This document shows positions 20,690 to 30,830 of a stretch of 64,000 bases of DNA, in pieces. The stretch comes from Nereocystis luetkeana (Eukaryota > Sar > Phaeophyceae > Laminariales > Laminariaceae): the NCBI GenBank assembly GCA_031213475.1, contig JARUPZ010000026.1:3304823-3368822 (forward strand), read 5' to 3'. The position numbers and the translations under genes are program-made. Position 1 is the stretch's first letter. Each line of letters begins with the position of its first letter. Below the pieces are notes generated by a model that searched no databases, was not told where the DNA came from, and saw nothing but the letters and a program-made list of their open reading frames with translations.

Positions 20690-21086
20690 GCTCTCATGGT
20701 GGAGTTGTTGTCGGGATATCCGACGTTGCCAGAAAGCGCCCCCTTGTCGTCGTATCGGCACGGTAATGAGGTCAGAGTGCGGGGGTACACGGAGGCCCTC
20801 GGGGCACTTCGCGAAGTGGTAGCGGAAGCAGGAGACGGTCCCAGGGAAGTCGGCCTCCACTCATTGCGTATCGGCGCAACCACTACGCTAGCGGCCGGGG
20901 GGGGGGGGAAGTGCCGCAGAGGGTGATTCAGAGAGAAGGTAGATGGAAGTCCTCGGAGTCTTCCAAAACCTTCATCCGCAATAACCCAGAGGACGCGGGT
21001 ATATTGTATCTCGTAAACTAGCAGAGACGGGAAAGATAGGGCACAGGCAGCTAGGCCAGGGTGCTGTTTGGGGTCGAACACCGTAG
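20690..21086 (+). pseudogene. Tyrosine recombinase C-terminus (Crypton/DIRS-like), frameshifted
   Basis: Plus-strand translation gives GYTEALGALREVVAEAGDG, then LHSLRIGATTTLAAGG. HSLR is the His-x-x-Arg box of tyrosine recombinases. At a poly-G run (20898-20908) the frame shifts, after which VPQRVIQREGRWKSSESS and KTFIRNNPEDAG continue the family pattern. A second shift is needed to reach VSRKLAETGKIGHRQLG and a stop at 21084-21086. The expected catalytic Tyr near KTxIRNN reads Phe. Together these show a dead fragment. It lies in the intron between exons 7 and 6, on the opposite strand to the host gene. Crypton and DIRS cannot be told apart from this piece. Confidence 0.65.
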
Positions 21087-22127
21087 TGTCGATGCGACCT
21101 CGAAATTGGGGTATGTCAATGGTTTACTACCATTGGGGGTCTCGGTCGTCCGACACTACATTTGTTTGAACCCCGGCCAGTCGGCTGGGGGTTGGAACTC
21201 CCGGGTGCTGGCAGCACGATAGGCAGCGAGAGTCAGCGGCCGGTGCCGCGGCTCTCGTACCACGCCAGGGATTCCCCCCCCCGACGTCGCAGAGAATAAT
21301 AAATAACACGACAATTCGAAGGATATACAACAAATGGTATTTTTTCTTGTAAAAGTGTGAAATACGTCGGCTGTGGGTTCGACTGATTCGATTGTTGACA
21401 ATCAACTTTGCAAGCTGCGTAATATACTCGTATATATTATCTGTCTTCGTTTCTAAAAAAACAACAATGCAGCAGGCAAAAACAAAAGCGAGCGTGCAAG
21501 AAACTCGGGACGCCTTCCTGTTTCCCTCAACATATCACTCACTCTGTATCTACAGGCAAGGGCCGTTTCAATATTATTCATGTTAGGTACTTCCAACCAG
21601 TCGATATTTTTTGGGACAGCAGTGTGGTGCCCTTTTGGGCGCGCGCTTTTTTCGGCATTTTTTGTTTTCGTTTCCTGAATGAACAACGGGGCCCCTTAAC
21701 CCAAAAATTGACAGAATACCCTGTACCTTGAAAAAAAAGAGGATATAACAATACTATTAAATAGTTGTGAAAATGGATGATGATTATTATTAGAAAACTA
21801 CTCGGTGATATTTATTCGGTCAGACGAAAAACCGTCGGAATGCCATTTTTGTGTTTGTAAAATGACATTTTCGTATACCTAGGCCTCAAGGTCAAGTAAG
21901 AAGACACCGAAAAAAATGGTGTACCTCTACTGTAGCATGCGTCTCTGTCCCAACATATATATAAGGATATTCTTTATTAAATATTAGTATACAAGCGTAC
22001 CTTATACTATTAAATATGTTACATAGTGGTACCAAGTATATGAGTAAAAACAAAAGCGGGCGGGGTTTCCACGAAGACTTTTTTTGAAAGCACACACCGG
22101 TAAAACGGGAAAAACTGATCTCACCGA
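21087..22127. other. Intronic sequence, no exon recognised
   Basis: AT-rich, with scattered short matches. The phrase GTCGGAATGCCATTTTTGTG at about 21834 recurs near 53753. I see no coding signal. Confidence 0.35.
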
Positions 22128-22490
22128 AATACATAAACGCAGCCCACGCGAAATGCAGCGCTCACGCGCAAGAATGCAGCGCGCGTGCAGACAAAGAAAC
22201 GCGTTTCATACGCGCAAAATGCAGCACTCATGCGCAAAAAAGCAACATACAAATATTCACGCCCGAAACACACCTACCTACACGCGCGCAAAGCTAAAAG
22301 TATTCACGGAACGAAGATGCCGCACAAGGCGGCATACACATGCGGCAAGCAGTTCACTCGCAAATGCAGCGCACGAGCGAATAAGGTAGCATTCACGTGC
22401 CAAAAATGCAACACTGGCGTGCGGAATGCACAGCACTCACGCGCAAAATGCATCCCTCGCGCCTCAAAATCGCGAGCTCGCGCGCAAACT
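22128..22490 (+). repeat. Degenerate ~20-bp repeat, ATGCAGC(A/G)CTCACGCGCAA
   Basis: Loose direct repeats of ACGCGCAAAATGCAGCACTC-like sequence. They produce Cys/His/Arg-rich frames on the plus strand that look superficially zinc-finger-like (KCNTGVRNAQH) but lack regular spacing. Confidence 0.5.
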
Positions 22491-22800
22491 AGAGGGCCAT
22501 GCATGACAATGAGCTCCCCCCCCCCCCCGGTTCTCCGTCTCGAAAGGGATGCGTGGTCACTAGTCAAATGACTAAGGCAAGCAACGAATGCGACTCGTCC
22601 AACAACTTCACGGCGCTTCGCACTCGGTGCAGGCAATGTCTGCGTGCTCGGTGAAAACCCGATGTGCTCCGTCCCGTGTAGGATGCGAGGGTCTATGATC
22701 ATACGACTACGGCCACGCATGACAATGAGTACCCCCCCCCCAGGGTCAACGGCCATACGACTACGACCATGCATCATGGGCACCCTCCCCCCCCCTCCCC
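22485..22800 (+). mobile_element. SINE-C / LINE-A tail cluster
   Basis: Four tips lie in series, each ending in C: CATGACAATGAGCTC plus C run (to 22528); LINE-A tail CTCGAAAGGGATGCGTGG..GGCAAGCAACGAATGCGAC (22530-22602); a ~140-bp SINE-C ending ATGACAATGAGTACC and a C run (to 22741); and a ~55-bp tip ending GGGCACCCTCC. It shows directly that both families end in the same AATGAGTAC-C(n). It abuts exon 6. Confidence 0.7.
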
Positions 22801-22807
22801 CACTAAC

Positions 22808-22927
22808 CTGTGCCGGCGTTGGAAGTGTGGAAAACCCTTTGGTGTAGCTGTTGAGGTAGTCCTCGTCCCCGATCAAGTACCGGTAGATGGGGTTGGCCAC
22901 CGGAGGCCAGAACAGGACGAAAGACGC
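22808..22927 (-). CDS. 7TM-RGS exon 6: TM7 and juxtamembrane segment
   Basis: 120 bp, phase 0 at both ends, acceptor CGGGACAG, donor GTTAGT. ASFVLFWPPVANPIYRYLIG completes TM7 and carries NPIYRY, resembling the NPxxY motif of class A receptors. The polar stretch DEDYLNSYTKGFSTLPTPAQ links to the RGS domain. Confidence 0.78.
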
Positions 22928-24324
22928 CTGTCCCGAGCAAGCAAGCGAAACCACACAAACAAGCGCGCCGTCGTCGCGCACGAACCAGCAGGATTGTTTC
23001 GTGAGACGGACGGGGTTTGGGATTGGCAGCGGATTGGCACGCGGGTTGAGACTGGGGATGTCATGCATGGAGGTTGGGATTGGGGTTGGGTGGTAAAGCG
23101 GTTTGGGGTTGTCGTCGGGGTCAGGGTTAGGGGCTGGTGTCAGGGTCGGGGTTGGTGGGAGGTCGGAGTACGGATCGAGGTGTGGTCGTCAGGGGAGACC
23201 CGAGGTACATCCCCGGGTTTCCTACAGTAGTGGATATTGATCTGGGGGATACCTGGTGCTGCTGCTTTTGCTGCTGGGAATATGTCTGTTATTTGCTCTC
23301 CGGTGGTATCGTTACGTATTTTTTGCCAGTTGAGAAGCCCTTACGTTGTATTTAGGGCTCTGGGCCAGGCCTGAAAAAGCTTCCACATCTGTGCACAGAT
23401 CATCGATTCCAACTTGATCCACAGCAGCAGATCTGTCATGTCGGACATATTCCCGACATTGTATGATCTACAGTGGTTGTATTAATAGCTCATGTAGTCA
23501 GATGAGACCCACATAATCTGCTTGATCTACTCTACCACCTGGTAGTACGTGTTTCCTCAGTTGGGTCTGTACTTATATGTACAGCAGATCCTGCACAATC
23601 GCTCACAACGGTAGGTGATGATCTAGATCATCTATATCATTATCTATCTGGTCTATCTGTAGATGATCTCTCTGACCGAGTTGTGGGTTGTTCTGTGACG
23701 GGTTGGGCGTGTCCCACACAATTTTTCCGCATAACGTATTCCTAGAGCAGTGCACAAGCAGTACGTATTATTGTGGTTATTGTCTTCACTACGCAAAAAC
23801 CGGCCTTTCTCTCTTTCCTATCCAACGAAACAAATACAAGTAAACACCCAGAGTCCCTCGTGATTCTATATTATGGACATCGTACTCGTATATAGAGATA
23901 ATGAAGTTTTTCGTAGCAGACTGCCGTGAGGCAAAGAAAACTACAAATATTTCGCGCAAAAAATCAAGGTATACTTATATAACTGTAAGCAAATGAGGTG
24001 CCAAACGTACCGGGTACGAAAACCACAACGCAACAAACATCCGAACAAACGTCCGAGTCCATTTTAACGGTCACGCTTCTCGCAGCTTCCGCTTATCGTT
24101 GTTTCCTACCTGACAATATGTACCTTTTTTTCCTTTTTTCCGTTTCCTTCTTTTTTTTTCCCTCCTTCCATTTTTCCCGTTTGCCCCGCTTTGTGTATTA
24201 TCTGTATCTTCATTTTCCTTTTTCTGCCTGATTTTGATTTTTGCTTTGCTTCGTCGTCTTCCTTTTCGTTTTTTGTCAATCAGTTCCTTTTTTGTTTCCC
24301 TGGTGTTCCTACTAGCGGACTAAG

Positions 24325-24481
24325 GGTCGATCTTAACGAGGAGTGTTTTACAGTGTTTTATCAGTATTTTCCCGAAAATTCGGTATTTTCCTAGGGAACG
24401 AGGAGTGTTTTCCAGTTAGTTGTTGAAACACCGAAATTTAGGGAAAGTACTGCAAAAAAACAGTCCTCGTAAGATCGACCC
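24325..24481. mobile_element. Foldback element with GGTCGATCTTAACGAGGA ends
   Basis: GGGTCGATCTTAACGAGGAG at the left pairs with CAGTCCTCGTAAGATCGACC at the right. The interior repeats ACGAGGAGTGTTTT twice. It is single copy in the window, so I call it a MITE by structure only. Confidence 0.5.
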
Positions 24482-24507
24482 AAGTGTGTGTTTTTTTGTT
24501 ATTTTCT

Positions 24508-24695
24508 CTGTTCTACACCCCTCCCGTAGCTTGCGAATCTGCAATATATATGCGAAAATTTGCGCATTCTCTTGTGGGTTTTCTTTCTTGCTTTCTTGCT
24601 CGAAAATAACTTTTCTCTCTTTCCTTTTTGATTTTTGATTTTTTTCGATTTCGATTTCGGTTTTTCGACGTCGAGTTGCTTCTTTCATCCTGTCT
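24508..24695. repeat. Repeat R7, copy 2
   Basis: Matches 3290-3455 in the same orientation (see there). Lies in the intron between exons 6 and 5. Confidence 0.5.
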
Positions 24696-24854
24696 GCGTA
24701 TTTCTTCTGGGTAGTATGCGGTCTTCTCGTCTTCTTGGTTTCTGTGACGACTATAATAGTACAGCGTACCGCATGTACCTGATACGTATGTGCGCGGACC
24801 TCACTTTTAATTTTTGTCTGAGCTTCAGTTATCATGTTGTATTATATTCTTTGC

Positions 24855-24990
24855 TTCTATTTTTACCGGGGTATTCTTCAACTCCAGAGCTATTGAAGCC
24901 TGTCCTGCGACCACGGACGGCATCGCACTCTGCAGTGCTGTGACGATGAGTTAATATGAGAACAGCATCAACAACAACAACAACAACAAC
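24855..24990 (+). mobile_element. Short retroposon-like repeat with (CAA)n tail (R4)
   Basis: Core ACCGGGGTATTCTTCAACTC, CTGCGACCACGGAC, GATGAGTTAATATGAGAACA, then (CAACAA)n. Other copies are at 40370-40480 (plus), 34145-34275 (minus) and 59945-60060 (minus), always with the CAA/TTG run at the same end. That polarity suggests retroposition. Confidence 0.55.
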
Positions 24991-25202
24991 CTGGTATGTG
25001 CACCTACCAGGTTGTTTTTTTACGGTAGTTTTTCCATGAACCGTCCATCTTGAAAATAAGAACGAAAACAAACATGTGTATGTGATACTTCCTCTGCTGT
25101 GTGTGTGTTCTTCACATTACACCGTTATTTCTACCCGTCGACAGCTGTGCCATAGAAGTAAAGGGCCTCCATGACTAAGTAAGTAATTACACATACACAA
25201 CA

Positions 25203-25290
25203 CCCCTATAGTACTCCAGTCCCGTTTGGGGACAAACCACTCGGAGTTAGGCTAGATATGCCCCCAAAACGGGACTGCAGTACTATCCCA
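25203..25290. mobile_element. M1 foldback MITE, variant
   Basis: ATAGTACTCCAGTCCCGTTT and AAACGGGACTGCAGTACTAT arms, a variant with AGTACT outer ends. The single R5 fragment TTCTTCACATTACACCG lies upstream at 25108. Confidence 0.65.
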
Positions 25291-25615
25291 TGCGACTCGG
25301 ATTGTTTATTTTATTTTTTAATGAGTACCAGGTATCACATTTTTTGCTTTTCAACTGCTAATAACAACTGTTAATACTATTAGTACTACACTCACAGCAC
25401 CGTGGGCAACTCCATCGACGAGATGTGATCTGGCCCTCAAGTGGATAGTCTTTTTCACAGAGGAAGTACATTTATTTTGTGAAAGTCGAGCCAAAACGTA
25501 TTCAATCTTCAATCATCTCCCATTTTTTCTTCGAAGTGCCGCCGCGTGGTCACGTACGTACACGTATCCACGTACCGCCGAGCCACCCGGCCGTCTGTTT
25601 TCCCGCGGCACTCAC

Positions 25616-25732
25616 GATGACGTTGTGGTACAACACCCAGACCCTTCTGGTCTTGTGGTTGGAGTCGAGCCAGATCGCCTCCAGTGGGAAGACCACCGTC
25701 CCCGTCACGAGGACGAACACCAGTTGGAAAAC
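25616..25732 (-). CDS. 7TM-RGS exon 5: TM6 and start of TM7
   Basis: 117 bp, phase 0 at both ends, acceptor CATGTCAG, donor GTGAGT. VFQLVFVLVTGTVVFPLEAI is TM6. A short loop (LDSNHKTRR) follows, then the first turn of TM7 (VWVLYHNVI). Confidence 0.78.
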
Positions 25733-25835
25733 CTGACATGACATGAGAGAAGAGAGAAGAGAGAAGGGACAGCCGGCACCAGGATACATTATACCAGGTA
25801 TGCGAGAACGAGGGTTCTTTTCTTCGACCATACCT

Positions 25836-25985
25836 GGTATGTGTGTTCTTCACATTAAACCGTTCTTTCTACCCGTCGACATCCAGCACAACCAGTGTCC
25901 GTGCCGATTCTTCAATCCTAGAAGAGATAACAGTTCTGTGGCCACACAAAGCTGCGCACGCCACAGAGATATATACAGCAGTATA
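25836..25985 (+). repeat. Dispersed repeat R5
   Basis: GTGTTCTTCACATTAAACCG, TTTCTACCCGTCGACAT, CAGCACAACCAGTGTCCG, TCTTCAATCCTAGAAGAGAT, CACGCCACAGAGATA. Other copies: 25082-25150 (partial), 55917-56085, 60525-60675 and 60906-61060, all on the plus strand. Nature unknown. Confidence 0.6.
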
Positions 25986-26139
25986 TATACTCGTACCAGG
26001 TATGCATGTTTTTTTTTCGGAATAATTCTTCCGCTCCCACTCCCTCCCAGAGTGTTTTGTTACCCCGTTGCTTGGAAAGCCTGGCATTATTTCGTCTCCC
26101 CGAATTCGGGAAACAAATAATTACCACTATTATCACGCT

Positions 26140-26470
26140 GCTGCCGCGTGCTTGATGCACACGAGGTATGGCAACCAAGGGGAAAAAAGCCTCTTTATTT
26201 TCATAGCGGCTCGGATACGAGGGTAGGACACCTTTATTACTACTATTAATACTGCTGTATCAAATATTACTACATCACGACGGACTACTGCGGGGGGACA
26301 TATACGGCAGTAGTAGTACGAGTAATCAGAACCAAATATTGCGGGTAAACATCGAGGGAATAGATACCATGGTAGGCGGTATTCGGGCGCATCATCTGTC
26401 ATGGTGGGTTCTGAGTCACTACTCCAATAGTTGTAGTCAGTATGGCCCCTTGGAATAGATTGTGGCGGTG
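26140..26470. other. Intronic sequence with an M2-like relic
   Basis: AGTAATCAGAACCAAATATT (26318) and GGGTTCTGAGTCACTACTCC (26405) are diverged ends of the 2.4-3.1-kb unit. There is no coding signal. Confidence 0.4.
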
Positions 26471-26473
26471 AGT

Positions 26474-26830
26474 TGAACCCGTTGAGGACTGCAGTCCCGT
26501 TTTGGGGACAAAGTACTTGGAATTTGACTCGTGTGTCCCCAAAACGTTACTGCAGTCCTTTAAGTGCTGCAGTTCCGTTTGTTTGAGTGACAAACCACTC
26601 AGATTCCAAGAAGTGTGTTCACAAAACAAGCCGCTCAAATTTTAAGCAGCTTGTCCCCAAAACGGGACGGACTGCTGTCTAGTTGTAGTCCTAAAAGACA
26701 ACTCACTATTCATTCAACAGCTGACGTGCACTCTTGGTTTTGTATGAAAACAAACCACTCAAATTCTAGGGTTGAAGTTTGTCCCCCAAAAGGGACTGGC
26801 TGTGGTATAGTCCTATATAAATAGAAGGGT
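26474..26830. mobile_element. Cluster of broken M1 MITEs
   Basis: One fairly intact palindrome (26474-26562) is followed by partial arms at 26570-26690 and 26740-26820 (CAAACCACTCA.. TTGTCCCC..GGGAC..), as though M1 copies inserted into each other and decayed. Confidence 0.6.
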
Positions 26831-27153
26831 TACACACACCTCACGTATTTAATTAAAAAAACTTGACGTATTTGGGACAAACCCACTTGGAGCTACTCGT
26901 ACGAATTAATACGTACCGACGTACTGTTTATGGAACGCTTTTTTCGGCGGGAGAAGGGCTGACGTCAGAACATCAACACATCAACACAACAACCGCGGGC
27001 CCGAGGAAGCGGCAGCTCGTTCTGCTGTTTGTTGCAAGTGCAAGCGGAGCGAATGGATAAATTGATGAATTGACCCACGACGACCCGCGACCCACGACGC
27101 GTATTTTATACGTGGAAGAAGCGTGGGTGGTCGGTTGGTGAGATGTGAACGTA

Positions 27154-27250
27154 CTTGAGGGCTGCAGTCCCGTTTGTGGAACAAATCGCTCAAATTATAA
27201 GGTATTAATAGTAATTTGTCCTGAAAACGCGACTGCTGCACTGAAAGGGA
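27154..27250. mobile_element. M1 foldback MITE, diverged
   Basis: TTGAGGGCTGCAGTCCCGTT and AACGCGACTGCTGCACTGAA arms with several mismatches. Confidence 0.65.
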
Positions 27251-27439
27251 TATGCTCTGCATATATTTAGCAACCTCCTCGAGGACTACAACAGTGAAAA
27301 CAACAGCATTTTTTACAACTATAAAAAACAACAACGTCAACAGATCTAGACTGATAGAGACGCTAAAAAACAACGGCCAGAACAATCGAGTCTGTGCGCC
27401 TTTCTCAACCGTCTACAAAGTTTATGCTTCACATATTAT

Positions 27440-27745
27440 TCAGAAAAAAAAACTGACAAACAACACCTCCTGTGAGATCGAGGATCTCGTCGAAACCCAT
27501 CTATCTTTGAAAGCTGGGTACGATACTTCGATCGCGCGTACTACGTCCGTACGGGTTTTACACGGCCTCATCCAGGAAACACAGTCCGTACATAAGGAAG
27601 ACAGGAAGACGAACCTATGAAGCTGCAGAATCCGAAGGAGCGGGTCTAACACGCAGGATAAACGCACACCCTCGTAACCGCGAACTTCCAGGTTGACATT
27701 TTCGATGACGGAGGGAGTGCAAAAACGCAGAGCGATGCCGTTAAC
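27440..27745 (-). other. Unexplained open frame in the exon 4-5 intron
   Basis: About 100 minus-strand codons are open (IVNGIALRFCTPSVIENVN.. DPLLRILQLHRFVFLSS.. VVRAIEVSYPAFKDRW). Composition is protein-like and it is not one of the repeats I recognise. No splice-site pair in phase 0/0 that would insert it into the receptor's third intracellular loop is obvious. It could be a decayed gene fragment or a cassette exon. Confidence 0.25.
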
Positions 27746-27749
27746 AATA

Positions 27750-27803
27750 CGGTAGGTTTTTGTATGTACCATAGGTCCTATTAACTATGGTCCTACGTAA
27801 TAG
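27750..27803. mobile_element. M2 MITE half
   Basis: Right half only: TTTGTATGTACCATAGGTCC, TAACTATGGTCCTACGTAAT. Confidence 0.55.
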
Positions 27804-27835
27804 TCGTACCCTCGAATGCTGTTTTTAATAAGAGA

Positions 27836-28115
27836 TGATGCTGGAGTTCGAATCTCACCTCGGTCGAACTTTTGAGTTTGTTCGCAGAAACAAACGAAAA
27901 AAAAACGGACTCATCTGCTGAGAGCGCCTACTAATAGTAGCGTGGGTGGGCGCAACTCGATGCTAGTCGACGAGGGAAGAAAGGGCCGAAGAGCCTTCTC
28001 GCGATAAAAATGCCTTCCAAGGCAAAAACCGTTGGGGGGAGGACGAAGAACAGCCTGCATTGTGGCCCAAGATCTGAGTTACAACTACTGTATATAGGAA
28101 GGAGAGAGAAAAACA
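27836..28115 (+). mobile_element. SINE-T (tRNA-derived), 5' truncated
   Basis: Starts inside the tRNA-like head, with a B box GAGTTCGAATCTC at 27846, then the family body: CTGAGAGCGCC, GTGGGTGGGCGCAACTCGAT, GTCGACGAGGGAAGAAAGGG, CTTCTCGCGATAAAAAT, GATCTGAGTTACAA, GGAAGGAGAGAGAAAAA. Matches 48190-48440. Confidence 0.7.
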
Positions 28116-28246
28116 GAGCTGAGACACTATTAATAGATGGGACGGGGGGGGAAAAAACAACAGTGATAGTCCCGTCCAACGAACACACATACTAGTAGTG
28201 ACCCTCCCCCCCGTCACTCCCCATTCCGTATATAGGGAGTCCTCAC

Positions 28247-28436
28247 CTGCAGGCGGTACTCGTTCATCTGCTTTCGGACCTTGCGCATCTGGTAGACAAA
28301 AAAGAAGGCGCACACCACCGGAACGCAGCCGTACACGTAGAGCGCCGTGTCGACCGGCGCGTAAACCTCGCACCAGTTTCGGCGCTCGTTGAAGAGGGAA
28401 AGACCCTCGTCGATCGAGTAAACGAACACGGGTGTG
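28247..28436 (-). CDS. 7TM-RGS exon 4: extracellular loop 2 and TM5
   Basis: 190 bp, acceptor CCAAAAG, donor GTGAGG. One base completes a Leu codon, then 63 codons follow. The end of TM4 (TPVFVYSI) leads into a loop with Cys (NERRNWCEVYAP), then TM5 (ALYVYGCVPVVCAFFFVYQM) and a basic loop RKVRKQMNEYRLQ. Phase 0 out. The loop Cys is the expected partner of the Cys in exon 3. Confidence 0.8.
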
Positions 28437-28564
28437 CTTTTGGTATTTGCCAAACACGGTGAGAGCGCAGAATAAGAAAAAAGGGTTCATGGTAGGGAGA
28501 TGACGGTGGAGGGAGAGGACGGGGGGAGGGGGAGGGGGAAGGGAGCGGGGGTGGGGGGGAAGGA

Positions 28565-29112
28565 GGGGAGGGGTGGGGGGTGTACTCGATAGGAGATATG
28601 TACTCGCTCTCATGCATAGCCGTAGCCGTGTGACCAGACACCCTCTCGCATCCCTACAATGCCGGGATGGAGCATGTCGGGTTTTCACCGACCAGGCAGA
28701 CATTGCTTGCACCAAGCGCGAAGCATCGTGAGGTATCTGGCGAGTCGCTGAAGGGTGAGCTGCATCCTACTAAGAACCCCTTTGGAGGAGGACTTGCAAA
28801 TGGATCACAGCTTCAATGAATTGATTTAATTTCCGGTGTAGGCATTTCCAGAGACAGCAATGGGAGTACTAAGTAACTTCCTCTTGAGTGCCTTACCATG
28901 AACACTACAGTACGTGATACGATCATTCCCACTTGTACGGAGTAAAATATGTTCACCTCGCACAAACGATCTAACACGACAACCAGCTGTGACCGACCGC
29001 CGAAAAAAGAAGAAAAAAAACGGTACCCTGGTTGTCTAGCTCACGCAGTGAGCGGCATGTTTTACAGGGTCGTTGCCAACCGACGCCAACCCAACCTATG
29101 TATAATAGGGAG
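28565..29112 (-). mobile_element. SINE-C, full length
   Basis: From the C tail (plus-strand GGGGTGGGGGGTGTACTCG) to the 5' end, CTATTATACATAGGTTGGGT on the minus strand. It fills most of the intron between exons 4 and 3. Confidence 0.8.
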
Positions 29113-29309
29113 GATAAGGAGAGAGGAGGGAACGGAGAAGTACCAGGTAAGGAGGATGTTGATTAGGAGAATGACAATCCTCCTGATGGAAAAATAATGG
29201 GAAGGATGAAAAAAAAGGATAAACGAGAACGAAACTTGCAACGACAATTAGAACGATAGAGTTGTAGGAAAGGTATTTCTAGCGATGCTTCACGCTTTGT
29301 TGCACTCAC

Positions 29310-29469
29310 AGCCATGGGATCGTCAGCAGCGCCACCTGCCCCGATGATGGCCACATGTCGACCGAGTGCTTCACCAGCATCTTCCAGCTCCGGTAGACGC
29401 GCACGAGGGCCACCGATATCCACACGCCCCACGCAGTATAGTCGAACAAGCTCACAAACCCGCAGTGAG
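29310..29469 (-). CDS. 7TM-RGS exon 3: TM3 and TM4
   Basis: 160 bp, acceptor GCGCCCAG, donor GTGAGT. It begins HCGFVSLFDYTAWG, placing a Cys at the usual start of TM3, and continues to LVRVYRSWKMLVKH, the basic end of TM3 where class A receptors carry D/ERY. WPSSGQVALLTIPW starts TM4. Phases are 1 in, 2 out. Confidence 0.75.
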
Positions 29470-29539
29470 CTGGGCGCGGACGCATCAGGAGAATATGGGG
29501 GGGCGAGCAGGGAGCCAGATGACGGATACGCAGGGAGGC

Positions 29540-29600
29540 GGGCAGGCAGACAGGCAGACACGCAGGCAGGCATGCAGACACGCAACAGAACAAGCGGAAG
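29540..29600 (+). repeat. Short GCAGGCAGACAGGCAGACA microsatellite
   Basis: Imperfect (CAGG)/(CAGA) run in the intron just upstream of exon 3. It is followed by AGCAGCAGCAACAAT-type triplets to 29650. Confidence 0.7.
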
Positions 29601-29706
29601 CAGCAGCAACAATAACAGCAGCCGCGACAGCAGCAGAAGCAGCACCAGGAGCGGCAACCGTCCTACAATACGTACGAGTATAGCACGCGCAACGAAATAT
29701 ACTCAC

Positions 29707-29795
29707 CTACGAGGTCTCCATCATGACGGTTCACCGCCCCCGATGCGATCAGCGTACCGAGAAAAGCCACGACTCCCGCTAGTCCCGTTAGACAC
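29707..29795 (-). CDS. 7TM-RGS exon 2: TM2
   Basis: This 89-bp exon is too short to show as a long frame. The acceptor is ATGTTACAG and the donor is GTGAGT. One base completes the Val codon left by exon 1. The next 29 codons form a clean hydrophobic helix beginning CLTGLAGVVAFLGTLIASG and ending in the polar loop NRHDGDLV. It leaves one base for exon 3. Phase agreement at both ends is strong support. Confidence 0.75.
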
Positions 29796-29939
29796 CTGTA
29801 ACATGTTGTTGGGTATCGTTAAATATACCTGGTACCTTGTACATAGTAGTATAGCAGTAGAATTAAGCGTATCCTTTTGGAACTACAGCATTGAACTCGT
29901 TTTATAGATAGCATGTCAAGTCTAAAGTAGATGTACCGC

Positions 29940-30830
29940 TGTTAGCATATACCCGGATACTCGCGAGTATTGTCCGCCCCGCCCAAACTCGCCACGGGTA
30001 CCTGTAGTACTCAATCCTCGCGGGGTTTTTGTACACGAGTACACCCGGTATCCGCTGTTGTTTCACCCCGGAGGAACTTATCACGCCGTAAATTCCTTCC
30101 TCTGGGCAGTATTTTTCGTGCACTGTCATTTCACATCACAGAGGTACTCGCGCGTATCCGGGCTCCCGGTGTTTTACCATGGAACCCCGGGGATATCAAC
30201 CTATCACCCCGTAATCACGTCTCCCGTCTCCTGGGCAGTATTTCCAGCTGAGTATTTCCAATAAAATATCCGGGGGAAACCCATTTCAAAACGGCTCCTC
30301 CAAAACTTTGTGCAGGACGTGTGTCGTCAGTTTCATTCAACCCTGCACGTGGACCCAGACTAACCCAACCCCAGGCCCGAGCCTACCCCTAACCCCAGCC
30401 CTTTGGGGTTTGGGGGGCTTGAGGTCGGCAGGGGCAGGCACGTGGCTTCCCCGCGTGCTTTGGTTTTTCCAAAAAAACGCCGGGCGGCCGAGAGACCCGG
30501 CTTATTTAACCTATAAGACCCGCATCCTGCACAAAGCATCCTGCACAAAGAAATTTGTGCAGGGCGTTCTTTCAAACCTATACTTTTTCACATACCTCAC
30601 ATCTCCCGCGGATCGAGTCTTTCAAAACTATACTTTTTCACACACCTCACATCTCCCGCGGGTCCACGGGTACCGGCTGACAGACGGGTACATACCCTGG
30701 ACTACTACCCGGGTACGCACCCCAATCGCCGAAAATACTCGCGAATACCCGAGTCGCCCCCCCGCGCGCAAGTAGTGGCGAGTACTCGACGGAGACGACT
30801 GCAGGACAGGGTACACCGGGTACACCAACA
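29940..30830. other. Intron 1 sequence with short direct repeats
   Basis: Two ~48-bp direct copies of TCAAAACTATACTTTTTCAC..CACATCTCCCGCGG lie at 30572-30612 and 30620-30662. CATCCTGCACAAAG is doubled at 30530-30551. CTGGGCAGTATTT occurs at 30098 and 30230. No exon found. Confidence 0.5.

Noticed and set aside
22128-22490. Cys/His-rich frame resembling zinc fingers
   Set aside because: Cys and His spacing is irregular and comes from a degenerate ATGCAGC repeat.
30308-30775. 155-codon plus-strand frame
   Set aside because: Includes two direct repeats read in frame and a CCCTAACC-like stretch; no domain, and it lies antisense within intron 1.
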